Below, piece after piece: positions 28,817-39,300 of a DNA stretch of 64,000 bases. A model generated the notes under the pieces. It saw nothing but the letters and a program-made list of their open reading frames with translations. It was not told the origin of the DNA and made no database searches. Position numbers and translations under genes: made by a program. Source of the stretch: Vallitalea guaymasensis (GTDB taxonomy: Bacteria; Bacillota; Clostridia; Lachnospirales; Vallitaleaceae); assembly GCF_018141425.1 (NCBI RefSeq), contig NZ_CP058561.1, positions 5,394,001-5,458,000 on the forward strand, in the 5' to 3' direction. Position 1 is the stretch's first letter. The number at the start of each line of letters is the position of its first letter.

Positions 28817-29434
28817 TTAGTCAAATATAGGCTCTAACAGTTCCTTTTCTCTAGCCTTAAAACACATCTCAATCTGTTCTTTGGTATTCCTGCCTAGAGA
28901 TAACTGGGGTAAATTATCAGAATCAAAGAATTCAGCCTCACAAGTCTCTATGTTATTTATGTACTCCCCTTCAATATAATCACATTCAACAAATATTTTA
29001 TATATGGAATAAGGGTAATCATCATCGACATATTTATTCCTGTCAAGAACAGCTATAATACGTTTTGGTGATACTACAGCTCCAGCTTCTTCCATAGATT
29101 CTTTTTTAGCATTTTCCGATACACTAAGGTCTATATCAGCATATCCTCCGGGTAGTGACCATTTATTGTCCTTCTTCTCTTTAACCATTAATATCTTGTT
29201 ATTGTTGAATATAACAGCTCTAACATCTATTTTAGGAGTTTGATAACCTGTTTCATTAGCAAAAAGTGACCTGATTTTTGTATTACTGATCTGGGTATAT
29301 TCACTCATTATTTCAACACTGATTTCTCTTATTCTCTGGAATCTTTCAATATCAAATTCATTTTTTGAATATGCCAGACCTGATTGTGATATTGCCTGTA
29401 ATTCTTTAGCCCATTGTAACCATTGTTTCTCCAT
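28817..29434 (-). CDS. Nudix hydrolase with N-terminal helical Nudix_hydro_N domain
   Basis: 205-residue protein. Residues 1-62 form the helical domain found before a branch of Nudix enzymes (QWAKELQAISQSGLAYSKNE...FDIERFQRI). The Nudix fold follows (DVRAVIFNNNKILMVKEK, WSLPGG, box GGYADIDLSVSENAKKESMEEAG near 95-117). In the box, REUXEE is changed to KESMEE, so Lys replaces the usual Arg. Similar proteins are annotated as ADP-ribose or sugar-nucleotide hydrolases. A strong AAGGAGGG site precedes the ATG; it starts the two-gene Nudix unit. Confidence 0.86.
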   Translation of the reverse strand: MEKQWLQWAKELQAISQSGLAYSKNEFDIERFQRIREISVEIMSEYTQISNTKIRSLFANETGYQTPKIDVRAVIFNNNKILMVKEKKDNKWSLPGGYADIDLSVSENAKKESMEEAGAVVSPKRIIAVLDRNKYVDDDYPYSIYKIFVECDYIEGEYINNIETCEAEFFDSDNLPQLSLGRNTKEQIEMCFKAREKELLEPIFD

Positions 29435-29827
29435 TTTTAGCCCTCCTTACTTGTTATAATCATAGAACATTTTTTATAACTTATTTCATTATATATTTTT
29501 TTATCTTATTTGTATATACTAGGATATTTTAATTATATAGTAAATAGTAGAAGATAATTTGATTCTATAATATATTTGATAAGGATAATTTTTCATTAGA
29601 GGGGAAAAATATAGATAATAAAGTTTAATATTCGTAATTATCTTTTAATAATATGTTATAATTTTTTGCTTTAATTATGAGTATATATGTAATATAATAA
29701 TTAGGTAGATTCAACCAATTAATATTAAACTTTTTTAGTATGATACCTGGCATTTATTTTTGATAGTGAATGCTAAGTAAAAAAACAAAATATAATTAGT
29801 AATAATTATATGGACAGGAGAATTATA
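29435..29827. other. Divergent intergenic region, no gene seen
   Basis: About 390 very AT-rich bases between the Nudix pair and the DUF1292 gene. It must hold both divergent promoters. Several TATAAT-like hexamers occur but none has a convincing -35 box at the right distance. A weak inverted repeat (GCATT/AATGC near 29752-29775) is the only structure noted. I see no reading frame or RNA gene. Confidence 0.6.
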
Positions 29828-30202
29828 ATGAATAAAGAAAATAACCATGATTGTAATTGTAACCATGACAATACTTCAAAACATGAAGATTGCCATTGCC
29901 ATGACCACGAAGATGATTGTTGTAACCACGAACATGAACACCACCATGAGACTATAACATTAACTTTGGATAATGACGAAAATATTGAATGTCTAGTATT
30001 AGGTGTCTTTGAAGCAAATGAAAAAGAATATATTGCTTTACTTCCAGAAGACGAAGATGACGTTCTACTTTATAGATATTCTTCCTCAAACGACGAAGAC
30101 GTTGAACTTGCAAACATTGAAGATGACGATGAATTTGATATAGTATCCAAGACATTTATGCATTTGATTGAAGAAGAAGATAGCAATGAGGACGATGAAT
30201 AA
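29828..30202 (+). CDS. DUF1292 protein with His/Cys-rich N-terminal extension
   Basis: 124-residue acidic protein. Residues 42-115 match the DUF1292 (YrzB-like) family: TITLTLDNDENIECLVLGVF, KEYIALLPEDEDDVLLYRY and LANIEDDDEFDIV. The function of that family is unknown. In front is a 41-residue head with 11 His and 6 Cys and many acidic residues, a strong candidate for metal binding. ATG 29828 is chosen because AGGAGA lies six bases upstream; an earlier in-frame ATG at 29810 overlaps that site. It is a single-gene unit with a good terminator. Confidence 0.85.
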   Translation: MNKENNHDCNCNHDNTSKHEDCHCHDHEDDCCNHEHEHHHETITLTLDNDENIECLVLGVFEANEKEYIALLPEDEDDVLLYRYSSSNDEDVELANIEDDDEFDIVSKTFMHLIEEEDSNEDDE

Positions 30203-30212
30203 TAAAAAATAA

Positions 30213-30265
30213 AAGGCGATTTCATAATAAATATTAAAAATATTGTTATGAATCGCCCTTTTTTT
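30213..30265 (+). terminator. Terminator after DUF1292 gene
   Basis: Stem AAGGCGATTTCATAA with TTATGAATCGCCCTT (one bulge), followed by seven T residues on the plus strand. On the other strand it lies downstream of proA and may serve both genes. Confidence 0.85.
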
Positions 30266-30286
30266 ACCTATATGAAAATTACCTTA

Positions 30287-31534
30287 TCAATTTCTTACTT
30301 GTCCATTACCATAGATCACATACTTGGTAGTTGTAAGCTCTCTAAGCCCCATAGGACCTCTTGCATGAAGTTTTTGTGTACTTATACCTATCTCTGCACC
30401 AAAACCAAATTCAAAGCCATCTGTGAACCTGGTAGATGCATTCACATATACTGCGGCGGCATCTATTTCATTCAAAAATCTTCTGGCATTAGTATAGTTT
30501 TCTGTAATGATTGATTCTGAATGCTTAGTATTATTTTTATTAATATGATTAATTGCTTCATCAATGTCATTAACTACTTTTACGGATATCTTGTAATCCA
30601 AGTACTCTGTTCTATAATCTTCTTCAGAAGCTTCTTCAATATCCGTTACTATAGATTTTGCAATATTATCCCCTACAATAGTTACATTATGTTCTCTTAG
30701 AGCCTTACAAGCCATAGGTAAAAATTCTTTTGCTACATCACCATGAACCACAAGGCTTTCACATGCATTACATACTCCTGGTCTTTGAGTTTTTGCATTA
30801 ACAAGAATATCTTTTGCCATTTCTAGATTAGCTTCCTTATCAACAAAGATATGGCAATTACCTACACCTGTTTCTATTACAGGAACAGTGCTGTTGTTTA
30901 CAACTGCTTGAATTAATCCTGCACCACCTCTAGGAATTAAGACATCAAGATATTCATTGAGTCTCATCATATTTGTAGCTGTCTCTCTGCTGGTATCTTC
31001 TATAAGTGATACAGCATCACTTGGCATATCTGCACTGACAAGTGCATTTTTAATAATCTCAATAATCTTAAGATTAGAATTTATTGCTTCTTTACCACCT
31101 CTTAGGATTACTGCATTTCCTGTTTTAAAACATAAAGCAAAAGCATCTACCGTAACATTTGGTCTTGCCTCATATATTATTCCAATAACTCCAAGTGGTA
31201 CTATTTTTTTACCTATCTCCAAATCATTAGGTCTCTTTTTCATCCACATTACTTCACCAATAGGGTCATCTAATTGAATAATCTGTTCAATTCCTTCAGC
31301 CATAGATTTTATGCGTTTAGAATCAAGAGTCAATCTGTCGACCAAAGAACCTTTTATACCATTTTTCTCTGCATTAAGCACATCAATCTTATTAGCCTCA
31401 ATGATAGCTTTTTCATTTAATAATAAAGCATCAGCAACAGCCTTCAAGCCTTTGTTTTTATCAATTGAAGAAAGTCCAGATAAAACATAACTGGCTTTTT
31501 TGGCTCTTTGCCCTTTGATATTTAATTCTTCCAT
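30287..31534 (-). CDS. proA: Glutamate-5-semialdehyde dehydrogenase (gamma-glutamyl phosphate reductase)
   Basis: 415-residue ProA, second step of proline synthesis: NADPH reduction of glutamyl 5-phosphate. The family signature [20 protein letters not shown] near 219 and the catalytic Cys in [10 protein letters not shown] near 255 are intact, as are RGGAGLIQ and [11 protein letters not shown]. Full length. It is the last gene of a DUF896-fthC-proA unit and is separated from proB by an opposite-strand lipoprotein gene. Confidence 0.97.
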   Translation of the reverse strand: MEELNIKGQRAKKASYVLSGLSSIDKNKGLKAVADALLLNEKAIIEANKIDVLNAEKNGIKGSLVDRLTLDSKRIKSMAEGIEQIIQLDDPIGEVMWMKKRPNDLEIGKKIVPLGVIGIIYEARPNVTVDAFALCFKTGNAVILRGGKEAINSNLKIIEIIKNALVSADMPSDAVSLIEDTSRETATNMMRLNEYLDVLIPRGGAGLIQAVVNNSTVPVIETGVGNCHIFVDKEANLEMAKDILVNAKTQRPGVCNACESLVVHGDVAKEFLPMACKALREHNVTIVGDNIAKSIVTDIEEASEEDYRTEYLDYKISVKVVNDIDEAINHINKNNTKHSESIITENYTNARRFLNEIDAAAVYVNASTRFTDGFEFGFGAEIGISTQKLHARGPMGLRELTTTKYVIYGNGQVRN

Positions 31535-31593
31535 GTCTATTCACCTCTTAAATTATTATAGTCTAGTATTTTTATGACGTATTTTTTTCTTAT

Positions 31594-32145
31594 TTAAATC
31601 TCTTGGGATTCAGTAAAAATATAATCTGGCTTTACATCATAAACATCGGATGGAACACTATCCAATAGCTGATAATCATAACATATAGCTACTATATTAA
31701 ATGCTTTTCTAAACTTGAATAGATATCTATCATAATAGCCTCCACCAAAACCAATTCTATTTTTAGATTTATCAAAAGCTACACCAGGCATAACGAATAA
31801 GGATTTCCCTGTTGGTACACCTTCAATCAAAGTTTTTGGTTCCAATATGTTGAATTTACCTCTTTTCAAATCCTTCATCGAGTTAATATAGTAAAATTTG
31901 ATAATGCCCTTCTCTTCAACTTTTGGAACTGCAACTAATTTATTATCATCCCAAGCTTTTTTTATTATTTCTAGAGTATCTACTTCATTGAAGTTACTTA
32001 CATATATGAATAGATCATAACATTCTTTGTATACTCTGCTATTTATTATTTTATTATATATTGACTTGCTTTTATTAATAACATCATCCTTAGACATTTT
32101 ACTTCTTTTATCTAAATAGCTTTCTCTTATTTCTTTTTTAATCAT
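31594..32145 (-). CDS. 5-formyltetrahydrofolate cyclo-ligase
   Basis: 183-residue enzyme that converts 5-formyl-THF to 5,10-methenyl-THF with ATP. The N-terminal basic motif IRESYLDKRSKMS and the C-terminal nucleotide-binding motif GFGGGYYDRYL near 131-141 are diagnostic. It overlaps the DUF896 gene by 4 bases and precedes proA by 59 bases. Usual length for the family. Confidence 0.94.
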   Translation of the reverse strand: MIKKEIRESYLDKRSKMSKDDVINKSKSIYNKIINSRVYKECYDLFIYVSNFNEVDTLEIIKKAWDDNKLVAVPKVEEKGIIKFYYINSMKDLKRGKFNILEPKTLIEGVPTGKSLFVMPGVAFDKSKNRIGFGGGYYDRYLFKFRKAFNIVAICYDYQLLDSVPSDVYDVKPDYIFTESQEI

Positions 32146-32351
32146 CTCTTGTTTTTAGGCTTTAACGGAGTAATATTGCCTTTTTCATCTTTTAGCTTTA
32201 TTGTATTCATAGTACTCTTGAAATTTTTTCTTACAGCATTTAGATACTCTTCTCTAAGGAGTGATTGTTCAATCTTTTCTTCATCAGTAAGTCCTTCGAT
32301 TTTATTTTTTTTATAAAGTTCATTTATACGGTCAATTTTTTTCTTTTCCAT
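32142..32351 (-). CDS. DUF896 (YnzC-like) small protein
   Basis: 69-residue DUF896 protein: RINELYKKNKIEGLTDEEKIEQ and REEYLNAVRKNFKS form the two family helices, followed by a basic flexible tail. B. subtilis YnzC is a helical hairpin of unknown function linked to the SOS region there. A strong AGGAGG site precedes the ATG. Confidence 0.92.
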   Translation of the reverse strand: MEKKKIDRINELYKKNKIEGLTDEEKIEQSLLREEYLNAVRKNFKSTMNTIKLKDEKGNITPLKPKNKR

Positions 32352-32596
32352 ATTTTCCTCCTGTCATTCTTATATCACAAAATAGTCATATTACAGTTAT
32401 GTGCTTATTACATCTATTCTAATCTCTAATAGGTAACTAATCAAGTTGTTTCTTAAAAAAATCTATAAATATATGAATTGATAATAATTATTATAAATTA
32501 TTTTATTTTTTTTTCAACTATATTTGTATTTTTTCGAGGTTAATATCAAATAATAAGTTTAGTCCAACAATATTTCATTACTTTGGAGTGAATAAT

Positions 32597-33562
32597 ATGA
32601 TAAAAAAAATAATGATAACTTTATTAATATTTATAATGATTTCAACTAGTTGTTCAAATAGTGAACAAAAAGATGAAAAGGCTAATTCAACCCTTGTGAA
32701 TAAGTCATTAAAATATCAACTAGTCAATATTACTGATGAGATAATTAATCTTTTAGAAAAGAAAGACTATATTAAATGTTATGATGAATTAATGGATTTT
32801 CATGAGAAAGCCAACGAAGTAGGAATATACTATATTACTGATAATGATGAAAATGCAGTTGATTTCAAAGCTTTGATTAATGAGTTAAGTAAAAATATAT
32901 CTGATGAAGCTGATAAGCAAAAAATACAAAAAGTTGCTATAGATGTTGAAAAAAGCCAGATAAAATTATTGACTCAGATGGCATCAGAAGGTGGCGGCAA
33001 AGAAGAATCATCTGGATCACAAGGTGAAGATAGTTCTAAGTCCAGCGGTTCAAGTGAAAGTGAAGAAAGCAGTGATGACTCTTCAAGTAGCTCTGAAAGT
33101 GAGTCAAGTTCTGGTAAGTCAGAATCTGAGCCATCAGAAGAGATTATACTTCCACAAGAAGAATTATTGAAAAACTATCCTGAATTAGTTACTACAGATA
33201 ATGACCTAGCTATTCAAAATAAAGCATCTGATCTGTATAAATACTGTAGCTATATACTAACATTGGAAGAAAACGATAAAAAAGCTGGCTTAATCAAGTT
33301 AAAATATTACTTATATAAGATTAAGAATTTAGCTAAATTAAAGAAATTTGATGATATAGGTAAATTTTATACCAAGCTGGAAAGTGAATGGAAAATGGAG
33401 TTAGAGAATGCTCAAAAAGTCAGTGAAAAGGATGCTAAAATCGTTAATTCCATTATTGATAATTTAATGAGCCAAATCAAAGAAAAAAATATACCGGTAA
33501 TTGATATATCCAATAAAATAGCTGTAAAATCAATTAATAATTTAATTGATAAAACCAGTTAA
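32597..33562 (+). CDS. Secreted lipoprotein of unknown function with Ser/Glu-rich linker
   Basis: 321-residue predicted lipoprotein. A lipoprotein signal with lipobox ISTSC gives a lipidated Cys near residue 22. A helical region (about 30-130) is followed by an about 50-residue Ser/Glu/Gly-rich linker, then a second charged helical region to the end. No family recognised. The start is ATG 32597, six bases after TTTGGAGTG; the GTG at 32588 is part of that site. It is read opposite to the genes on both sides, lies between proB and proA, and ends in its own terminator, so it looks like a separate insertion in this region. Confidence 0.75.
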   Translation: MIKKIMITLLIFIMISTSCSNSEQKDEKANSTLVNKSLKYQLVNITDEIINLLEKKDYIKCYDELMDFHEKANEVGIYYITDNDENAVDFKALINELSKNISDEADKQKIQKVAIDVEKSQIKLLTQMASEGGGKEESSGSQGEDSSKSSGSSESEESSDDSSSSSESESSSGKSESEPSEEIILPQEELLKNYPELVTTDNDLAIQNKASDLYKYCSYILTLEENDKKAGLIKLKYYLYKIKNLAKLKKFDDIGKFYTKLESEWKMELENAQKVSEKDAKIVNSIIDNLMSQIKEKNIPVIDISNKIAVKSINNLIDKTS

Positions 33563-33583
33563 AAAAATTAAAAAAACATACAC

Positions 33584-33621
33584 AAAAACCTTGAAAATCC
33601 TATTATTTTCAAGGTTTTTTT
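33584..33621 (+). terminator. Terminator after the lipoprotein gene
   Basis: Fifteen-base arms (AAAAACCTTGAAAAT and complement) with a 6-base loop and a run of T residues at 33615-33621. Classical rho-independent terminator for the plus strand. Confidence 0.92.
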
Positions 33622-33627
33622 ATTATC

Positions 33628-33708
33628 TCAACTTTCCCACCTTTAATTTAATACAGGTAAATTTAAGGTTATAGGTTTGGTTTGCAATGTTGATGTGGGA
33701 AAGTTGAA
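33628..33708. mobile_element. Possible 81-bp MITE-like element after proB
   Basis: Perfect 13-bp terminal inverted repeats, TCAACTTTCCCAC at 33628-33640 and its complement at 33695-33707. The element is flanked by identical 8-bp sequences TTATTATC (33620-33627 and 33709-33716), which look like a target duplication. Inside is a second imperfect inverted repeat (ACCTTTAATTTA/TAAATTTAAGGT). There is no coding capacity. The right flank directly touches the proB stop codon. The AT-rich flank repeat could arise by chance, and a large proB 3' hairpin is the alternative. Confidence 0.45.
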
Positions 33709-33716
33709 TTATTATC

Positions 33717-34514
33717 TTATTTTGCTATAAATAATGTACCTACCTGTTCTCCATATACTATTTTTTCAATAACATTATCAACACTGGCATTAGCTATAAC
33801 CATATCTATTCCATTGCTTGTAGCTATCTTAGCAGCAGCTATTTTGGTAGCCATACCGCCTGTTCCAACAACTGAACCTGCACCACCTGCCATATGCTGT
33901 ACATCGTCTGTTATCTCGGATACTTCAGTAATAAGTTTGGCATCATTATTCTTTCTTGGGTCTTCTTCATATAACCCATCAATATCAGATAATAAGATTA
34001 ATAAATCAGCCCTTACAAGCTTACTCACGATAGCTGATAATGTATCATTATCTCCATAAACAATCTCTTCTGTAGCTACAGTATCATTTTCATTGACAAT
34101 AGGGATTGCACCCATTTTTAATAACGCATTAAGTGTGTTTTGTGCGTTTTGTCTTCTAACAGGTTGGTCAATTAGATTTTTAGTTATAAGAATCTGAGCT
34201 ACATTTTGATTATATTCACTAAATATCTTCTGATAGATCATCATCAAATTAGCCTGTCCTACTGCTGCTACAGCTTGTTTTTCCTCTAAGCAATTAGGTC
34301 TGCTAGGTAAATTCATTGTTTTAGTTCCTACAGCAATAGCACCTGATGTAACCAGTATTACATCTTTTCCCATGTTTTTTAGATCAGTTATCTCTCTAAT
34401 CAATCTTTCCAATCTAAAATAATTTATTTCACCTGTTTCTTCATAAGTTAATGATGATGACCCAACTTTAACTATTACCTTTTTCTTGTCTTTCAATCTT
34501 TCTCGTACAGTCAT
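33717..34514 (-). CDS. proB: Glutamate 5-kinase
   Basis: 265-residue ProB, first step of proline synthesis: ATP phosphorylation of glutamate. KVIVKVGSSSLT at the N-terminus, VTSGAIAVG near 55, NENDTVATEEIVYGDNDTLSA near 145 and GTGGMATKIAAAKIA near 215 are intact. The C-terminal PUA domain of the E. coli enzyme is absent, a normal short form. ATG 34514 is preferred, eight bases after AAGGTGG; a GTG four codons upstream lies inside that site. Not adjacent to proA, which is unusual. Confidence 0.95.
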   Translation of the reverse strand: MTVRERLKDKKKVIVKVGSSSLTYEETGEINYFRLERLIREITDLKNMGKDVILVTSGAIAVGTKTMNLPSRPNCLEEKQAVAAVGQANLMMIYQKIFSEYNQNVAQILITKNLIDQPVRRQNAQNTLNALLKMGAIPIVNENDTVATEEIVYGDNDTLSAIVSKLVRADLLILLSDIDGLYEEDPRKNNDAKLITEVSEITDDVQHMAGGAGSVVGTGGMATKIAAAKIATSNGIDMVIANASVDNVIEKIVYGEQVGTLFIAK

Positions 34515-34660
34515 TATATATTCCACCTTATATTTTTAAGTGTTTTATGTGATTTATGTATTTTATTAAGTAAATAGTACTTCATATAGTTTTTACTATA
34601 TTACAGTAATAAACTTCTTCTATTTTACATGACAATGTTAAAATAATCAAGGAAAATAAG

Positions 34661-34689
34661 TTCCATTATATTTATTTTATTGTTATAAT
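34661..34689 (+). promoter_or_regulatory. Promoter of the M32 carboxypeptidase gene
   Basis: -10 TATAAT at 34684-34689 and -35 TTCCAT (weak) at 34661-34666 with exactly 17 bases between, about 50 bases upstream of the start codon. Confidence 0.6.
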
Positions 34690-34740
34690 AGGCTTATGGA
34701 AAAATTAGGTTCCAAATAATAATCTGAGAGGTGATATCGT

Positions 34741-36243
34741 ATGGATATTAAAACAGCCATTAGTAAACTTAATGAAGCTGATGACAAACTACACGCTATT
34801 GAGCATGCACTTGCTCTTATACAATGGGATGCTGCAACTGGAGCACCAAAAAACAGTGTTGAAGGAAGAGCTAAAACTTTATCTATATTAACAGGTGAAT
34901 ACTATAAAACTCTTGTAAATGATGAATTAAATGAACTTCTATCTCTATTAGAGGATAATAAAAATGAACTTGAGTATGTAACACTTCGTAAAGCAGAAGA
35001 GTTTCGTAATGAATATGACAAAATAGCAAAAATACCTGTTGAGATAGTTACAGAATATACAGAAGTCCAAGCTAAAGCTAGTGCTGCTTGGGAAGACGCT
35101 AAAATTAAAAGTGATTTTTCTATATTTGCTCCACATCTTGAAAAAGTTATTGAATTCAGTAAGAAATTTATTGAATACAGAGGTTACACTAAACACCCTT
35201 ACAATACTTTATTAGACGATTATGAAAAAGGATTGACCACTGATGATTTAGATGAATTCTTTAGTGAACTCAAGAATTCTATTGTACCTCTAGTTGCTAG
35301 AATCAAAGAATCAAAAGTTACAATCAACGATGATTTTATAAAGAAAACATACCCAACCAAAGAACAAGAAGCACTTAATAAAAAATTATTGAAATCACTA
35401 GGATTCAATATGGATTCTGGTATGATGGCTGAAAGTCAACATCCATTTACTACTAATTTCAATAGAAATGATGTTAGGATAACAACTCATTACTTTGAAA
35501 ATAATCTTTTACCAGCACTGTTTAGTACATTACATGAAGGTGGTCATGCCATATATGAACAGAATATTGGTGAAGAATTGAATTTCACATCACTTGGTAC
35601 TGGTACTTCCATGGGTATACATGAATCTCAGTCTCGTTTTTTTGAAAATATAGTTGGAAGATCTCACTCTTACATAGAATATCTATATCCAATTATAAAA
35701 GAGGCTTTTCCAGAACATTTTAAAGATGTTACCTCTGAAGACCTTTATGAAGCCGCTAATAAATCTGAGCTTTCTTTAGTCAGAACTGATGCAGACGAAC
35801 TTACTTATTCACTTCATATTATGATTAGATATGAAATAGAAAAATTACTATTTGAGAATAAGATACTAGTAAGTGATTTACCAGAAATATGGAATAAGAA
35901 ATATGAAGAATATATGGGATTAACTCCACAAAATGATGCTGAAGGTATTTTGCAGGATGTGCATTGGTCAGAAGGACTATTCGGCTATTTCCCATCATAT
36001 GCACTTGGTAATGCTTATGCTTCTCAATTTGCCAATAAGATGAAGGAAACAATAGATTTTGAAAAAGACCTTAAGCAAGGTAATTTAGAAAATATCAGAG
36101 AATGGTTAAAAGAAAACGTCCATAAATATGGAAAATTATTAACTCCAAGTGAGATAATAGAAAAAGCAACTGGAGAACCACTTAATGCCAAGTATTTTAT
36201 TGATTATCTAGAAGATAAATACAGCAAAATCTACGATCTATAA
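34741..36243 (+). CDS. M32 family metallocarboxypeptidase
   Basis: 500-residue cytoplasmic zinc carboxypeptidase (Taq/Pfu carboxypeptidase family) that removes C-terminal residues from peptides. The zinc motif HEGGH is in TLHEGGHAIYEQ near residue 265, and the third ligand region HESQSRFFENIVGRS near 297. AESQHPFT near 230 and IRYEIEKLL near 362 are further family blocks. Usual length. AGAGGTGAT gives the ribosome binding site. Single-gene unit. Confidence 0.95.
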   Translation: MDIKTAISKLNEADDKLHAIEHALALIQWDAATGAPKNSVEGRAKTLSILTGEYYKTLVNDELNELLSLLEDNKNELEYVTLRKAEEFRNEYDKIAKIPVEIVTEYTEVQAKASAAWEDAKIKSDFSIFAPHLEKVIEFSKKFIEYRGYTKHPYNTLLDDYEKGLTTDDLDEFFSELKNSIVPLVARIKESKVTINDDFIKKTYPTKEQEALNKKLLKSLGFNMDSGMMAESQHPFTTNFNRNDVRITTHYFENNLLPALFSTLHEGGHAIYEQNIGEELNFTSLGTGTSMGIHESQSRFFENIVGRSHSYIEYLYPIIKEAFPEHFKDVTSEDLYEAANKSELSLVRTDADELTYSLHIMIRYEIEKLLFENKILVSDLPEIWNKKYEEYMGLTPQNDAEGILQDVHWSEGLFGYFPSYALGNAYASQFANKMKETIDFEKDLKQGNLENIREWLKENVHKYGKLLTPSEIIEKATGEPLNAKYFIDYLEDKYSKIYDL

Positions 36244-36280
36244 TTTTAATTGATTATTAAATCAATAATTCTAACACTGA

Positions 36281-36305
36281 AAAAGAGAGGTAAATCCTCT
36301 CTTTT
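36281..36305. terminator. Bidirectional terminator between M32 and Pel-locus genes
   Basis: Ten-bp stem AAAAGAGAGG/CCTCTCTTTT with a 5-base loop TAAAT. The A run on one side and T run on the other make it work on both strands, ending the M32 transcript and the leftward Pel operon. Confidence 0.9.
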
Positions 36306-36309
36306 CCAG

Positions 36310-39300
36310 TTATTCCCACTTATTGACGACTACCATCTCACTACCTTCTTTTGGTATATTCTTATCTACATTATCGCTATATCCTAATTTTATTGCATCA
36401 GAATTCTTCATACCAATATAACCTTTAACCAATTTTATCTCATAGACATTGTCTTTTTTAATACCAGTTATCTCTCGTATATATTCAAATGACCAATTCT
36501 CCCCATCACCTATATACTTATGAAGATATCCGTTAATCACCACATAATCTACTCCACAATCTGCCCAATTAGAATTCCTATATCCTGTCTTATTATCATT
36601 GTCCACATCAATATAGATATAATTCTCCTTACTCACTTCTTTTTCCTGTACCATGATATTCAAATAGTACTTATCAATGTAAGCATACAAACTAAATATT
36701 TCATTATCTGCAACTGGTTCTATACCAATCCAATCAGTTGTTAAACCATCAAGTTTAATATGTGGTTCTGAAGCTATCAATTTCTTCGTGACTTTCTCAC
36801 TCCAACCGCTAATTGTATAAGAATTCTTGCTTCGAATACGATATGAGTACTCTTTTCCTGTTTGGATGTCCATATCCTTATAGCTAGTTGAATCAACAGA
36901 AATAATTTTATTGTTTATTTCAATCTCATAAGAAGTAGCTCCTTTTACCCCTTCCCAATTTAAGGAAATATAATCAATTGTAGGTTGAACAACTAGGGAT
37001 GAAGGTGTTTCTAAATCTTGGTATACTGCCCCAACATGATTAGCCGTAATCATTCCTTGTAAAGCTGAAGGCAAATATATGACATCATTATTAATAAACC
37101 CAATCTTTAATTCATTCTTATTGCTATTATCCAGTAACTGAAAATCTATATATCCTTCTATCATATTACTATCTGAAATGATATTAGCTTCCCCAATATC
37201 TTTCCAAGACCAATTTTCTCCATTACCTGTATACCTTGAAACATAGTTATCATATAACAAGTAATCTGCGCCTGACTGTTGCCATTCTAATACATTATAA
37301 CCAGTACTACTTCCATCAATATCCAAATAAATATTGCTTTCACCGTTCAATTTCTCTCCTTGTATAAGAAAGTACAAACCTTTTTTATCTTGTAACGTAT
37401 AGAGTTTTATGTTATTTTTATCATCATAAGCACTTAACATAAGTTCATTCCAATCTTCGTTCCTACCATCAACATTAATCTTTACATTGTCAGCCAATGT
37501 CTTCCTTGTGAATGGTTTACTCCATGAACTCATTACATCATCATTAATAGCCCTTATTCTATACGAATACGTAGTATTTGGAACTAATCCTATATGTTTA
37601 TATTCACTTTTTTGACTAGTACTAATTATCTTGCCATTAACTTCCATTTCGTACTTTTGTGCTCCATAAACAGGTTCCCACTTCACATCAATACTTCTAG
37701 ACCCTGAAAAAAACTCTACATGTTCTGGACTATATAACTGTTGAGCAGTATCTGTTAATACTTTATATCCTGCTATCATGTCTTTTCCTTCAGCTGGTAT
37801 ACAGTTACTATCATCTATCATGAAACCTAATCCAATCTCACGAGGTTGTTTGAAATCAAATAGTGATATGTCTATTTTAACTTCTAGTATTTCTTTTGTC
37901 TTAACAATAGACACTTCTCCTATGGGAGACCATTTCCAATCACTACCATTACCTATATATCTACTGATTGTTTCTCCATCAATGAGATAATCTGCTTTAG
38001 GATAATTCCATGGTAGTGATTTGTATCCAAGACTATTTTCATTACCACTATCAATATAAATGATATCCTCATTACCCATATTCGGATTAACCACTAAAAG
38101 TCCAAGAGAATTATTACTCCATGCAGTATAAATACCACTAGGTAGTTTATCATTAGCCAATTCTTTATATAGATATGTCCAATCATTGACCTTTCCATCA
38201 ACCTTTATCTTCCCAGGTAAAGGGTTCATAGATTTTGTTTGCAACACCCATTTCTTACTCCATAGACTATTTCTTTCACTTGATTTTGCCCTTATACGAT
38301 ATGTATGACGGCTTCCTGGCTCAAGTCCTGTATGTCTATAAAAATTATCTTCTCCAAGATTAATAATCTGATTATCAACTTCTATTTCATACCCTTCAGC
38401 CTTGTCCACACCTTGAAATCTGATTATAACTTTGGAAGCTGTGATTTCTTTACCTAATAAGACAGGTGGCTGTATAGCTGATAAATCATATAAGATCTCT
38501 TGACTGACAAAAAACATTTCCTTGCTCTTATCAGGTATATAAGTATTCTCTCCAAGTGAATATCCCATTCTTATATCTCCAACATGAGAAATACCCATAC
38601 TAGCAAGTGGAATTATGAATTCTGCTATATTGTTGCCTATAAAATAATCAATTTCTGCTATGTCATCCCATAACCAATCTGAGCCTTTTCCTTTATACTG
38701 ATATAATGTAGAATCACATAACATAAATTCTACGCCTGTACCTATCCAACCAGTTTGATTATAACCTGTATTCTCATTACTATCACGATCAATATAAAAA
38801 CAGTGTCCGTCTTGCATTTGTTCCCCTTGCACCAACATATACATGTTATCATTATCATAAACAACAGTAATACCTATCTGTTCATTTGAATATAAAGGAT
38901 CAATGCCTTCCCAATCCATTATAGACCCATCCATCTCTATCTTTTCACTGAGAATTATTTTTTCCGGCTTTTTTGGTATGCCAGTTATTGATTTGCTCCA
39001 CTTACCAATACCATATTTATCAATGGATCTTATACTATATGTATACTGAACACCTGGCTTAATGCCTTCATGGATATATTCATTAGTACTTGTACTTACA
39101 ATTTGTTCATCATTAATTTTAATCTCATAAGCTGATACATCTTGAATAGATTCCCATGACAATCTAATCCCCATAACCTGCTCTTCAATTACTAGCTTAC
39201 TAGGTGGTACAGGAGGCTTAATAGAATCAACTTCCTCCTGTGAAAGTATGGAATCTTTATTTAATTCACTATTATCAGCACTCATACTATCATCCTTATA

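Noticed and set aside
28329-29434. Two Nudix genes as a recent tandem duplication
   Set aside because: They differ in length and domain content (one has the N-terminal helical domain) and their Nudix boxes diverge, so they are not a recent copy of each other.
30248-30514. Plus-strand open frame overlapping the 3' end of proA
   Set aside because: It starts within a terminator stem and is antisense to conserved proA sequence.
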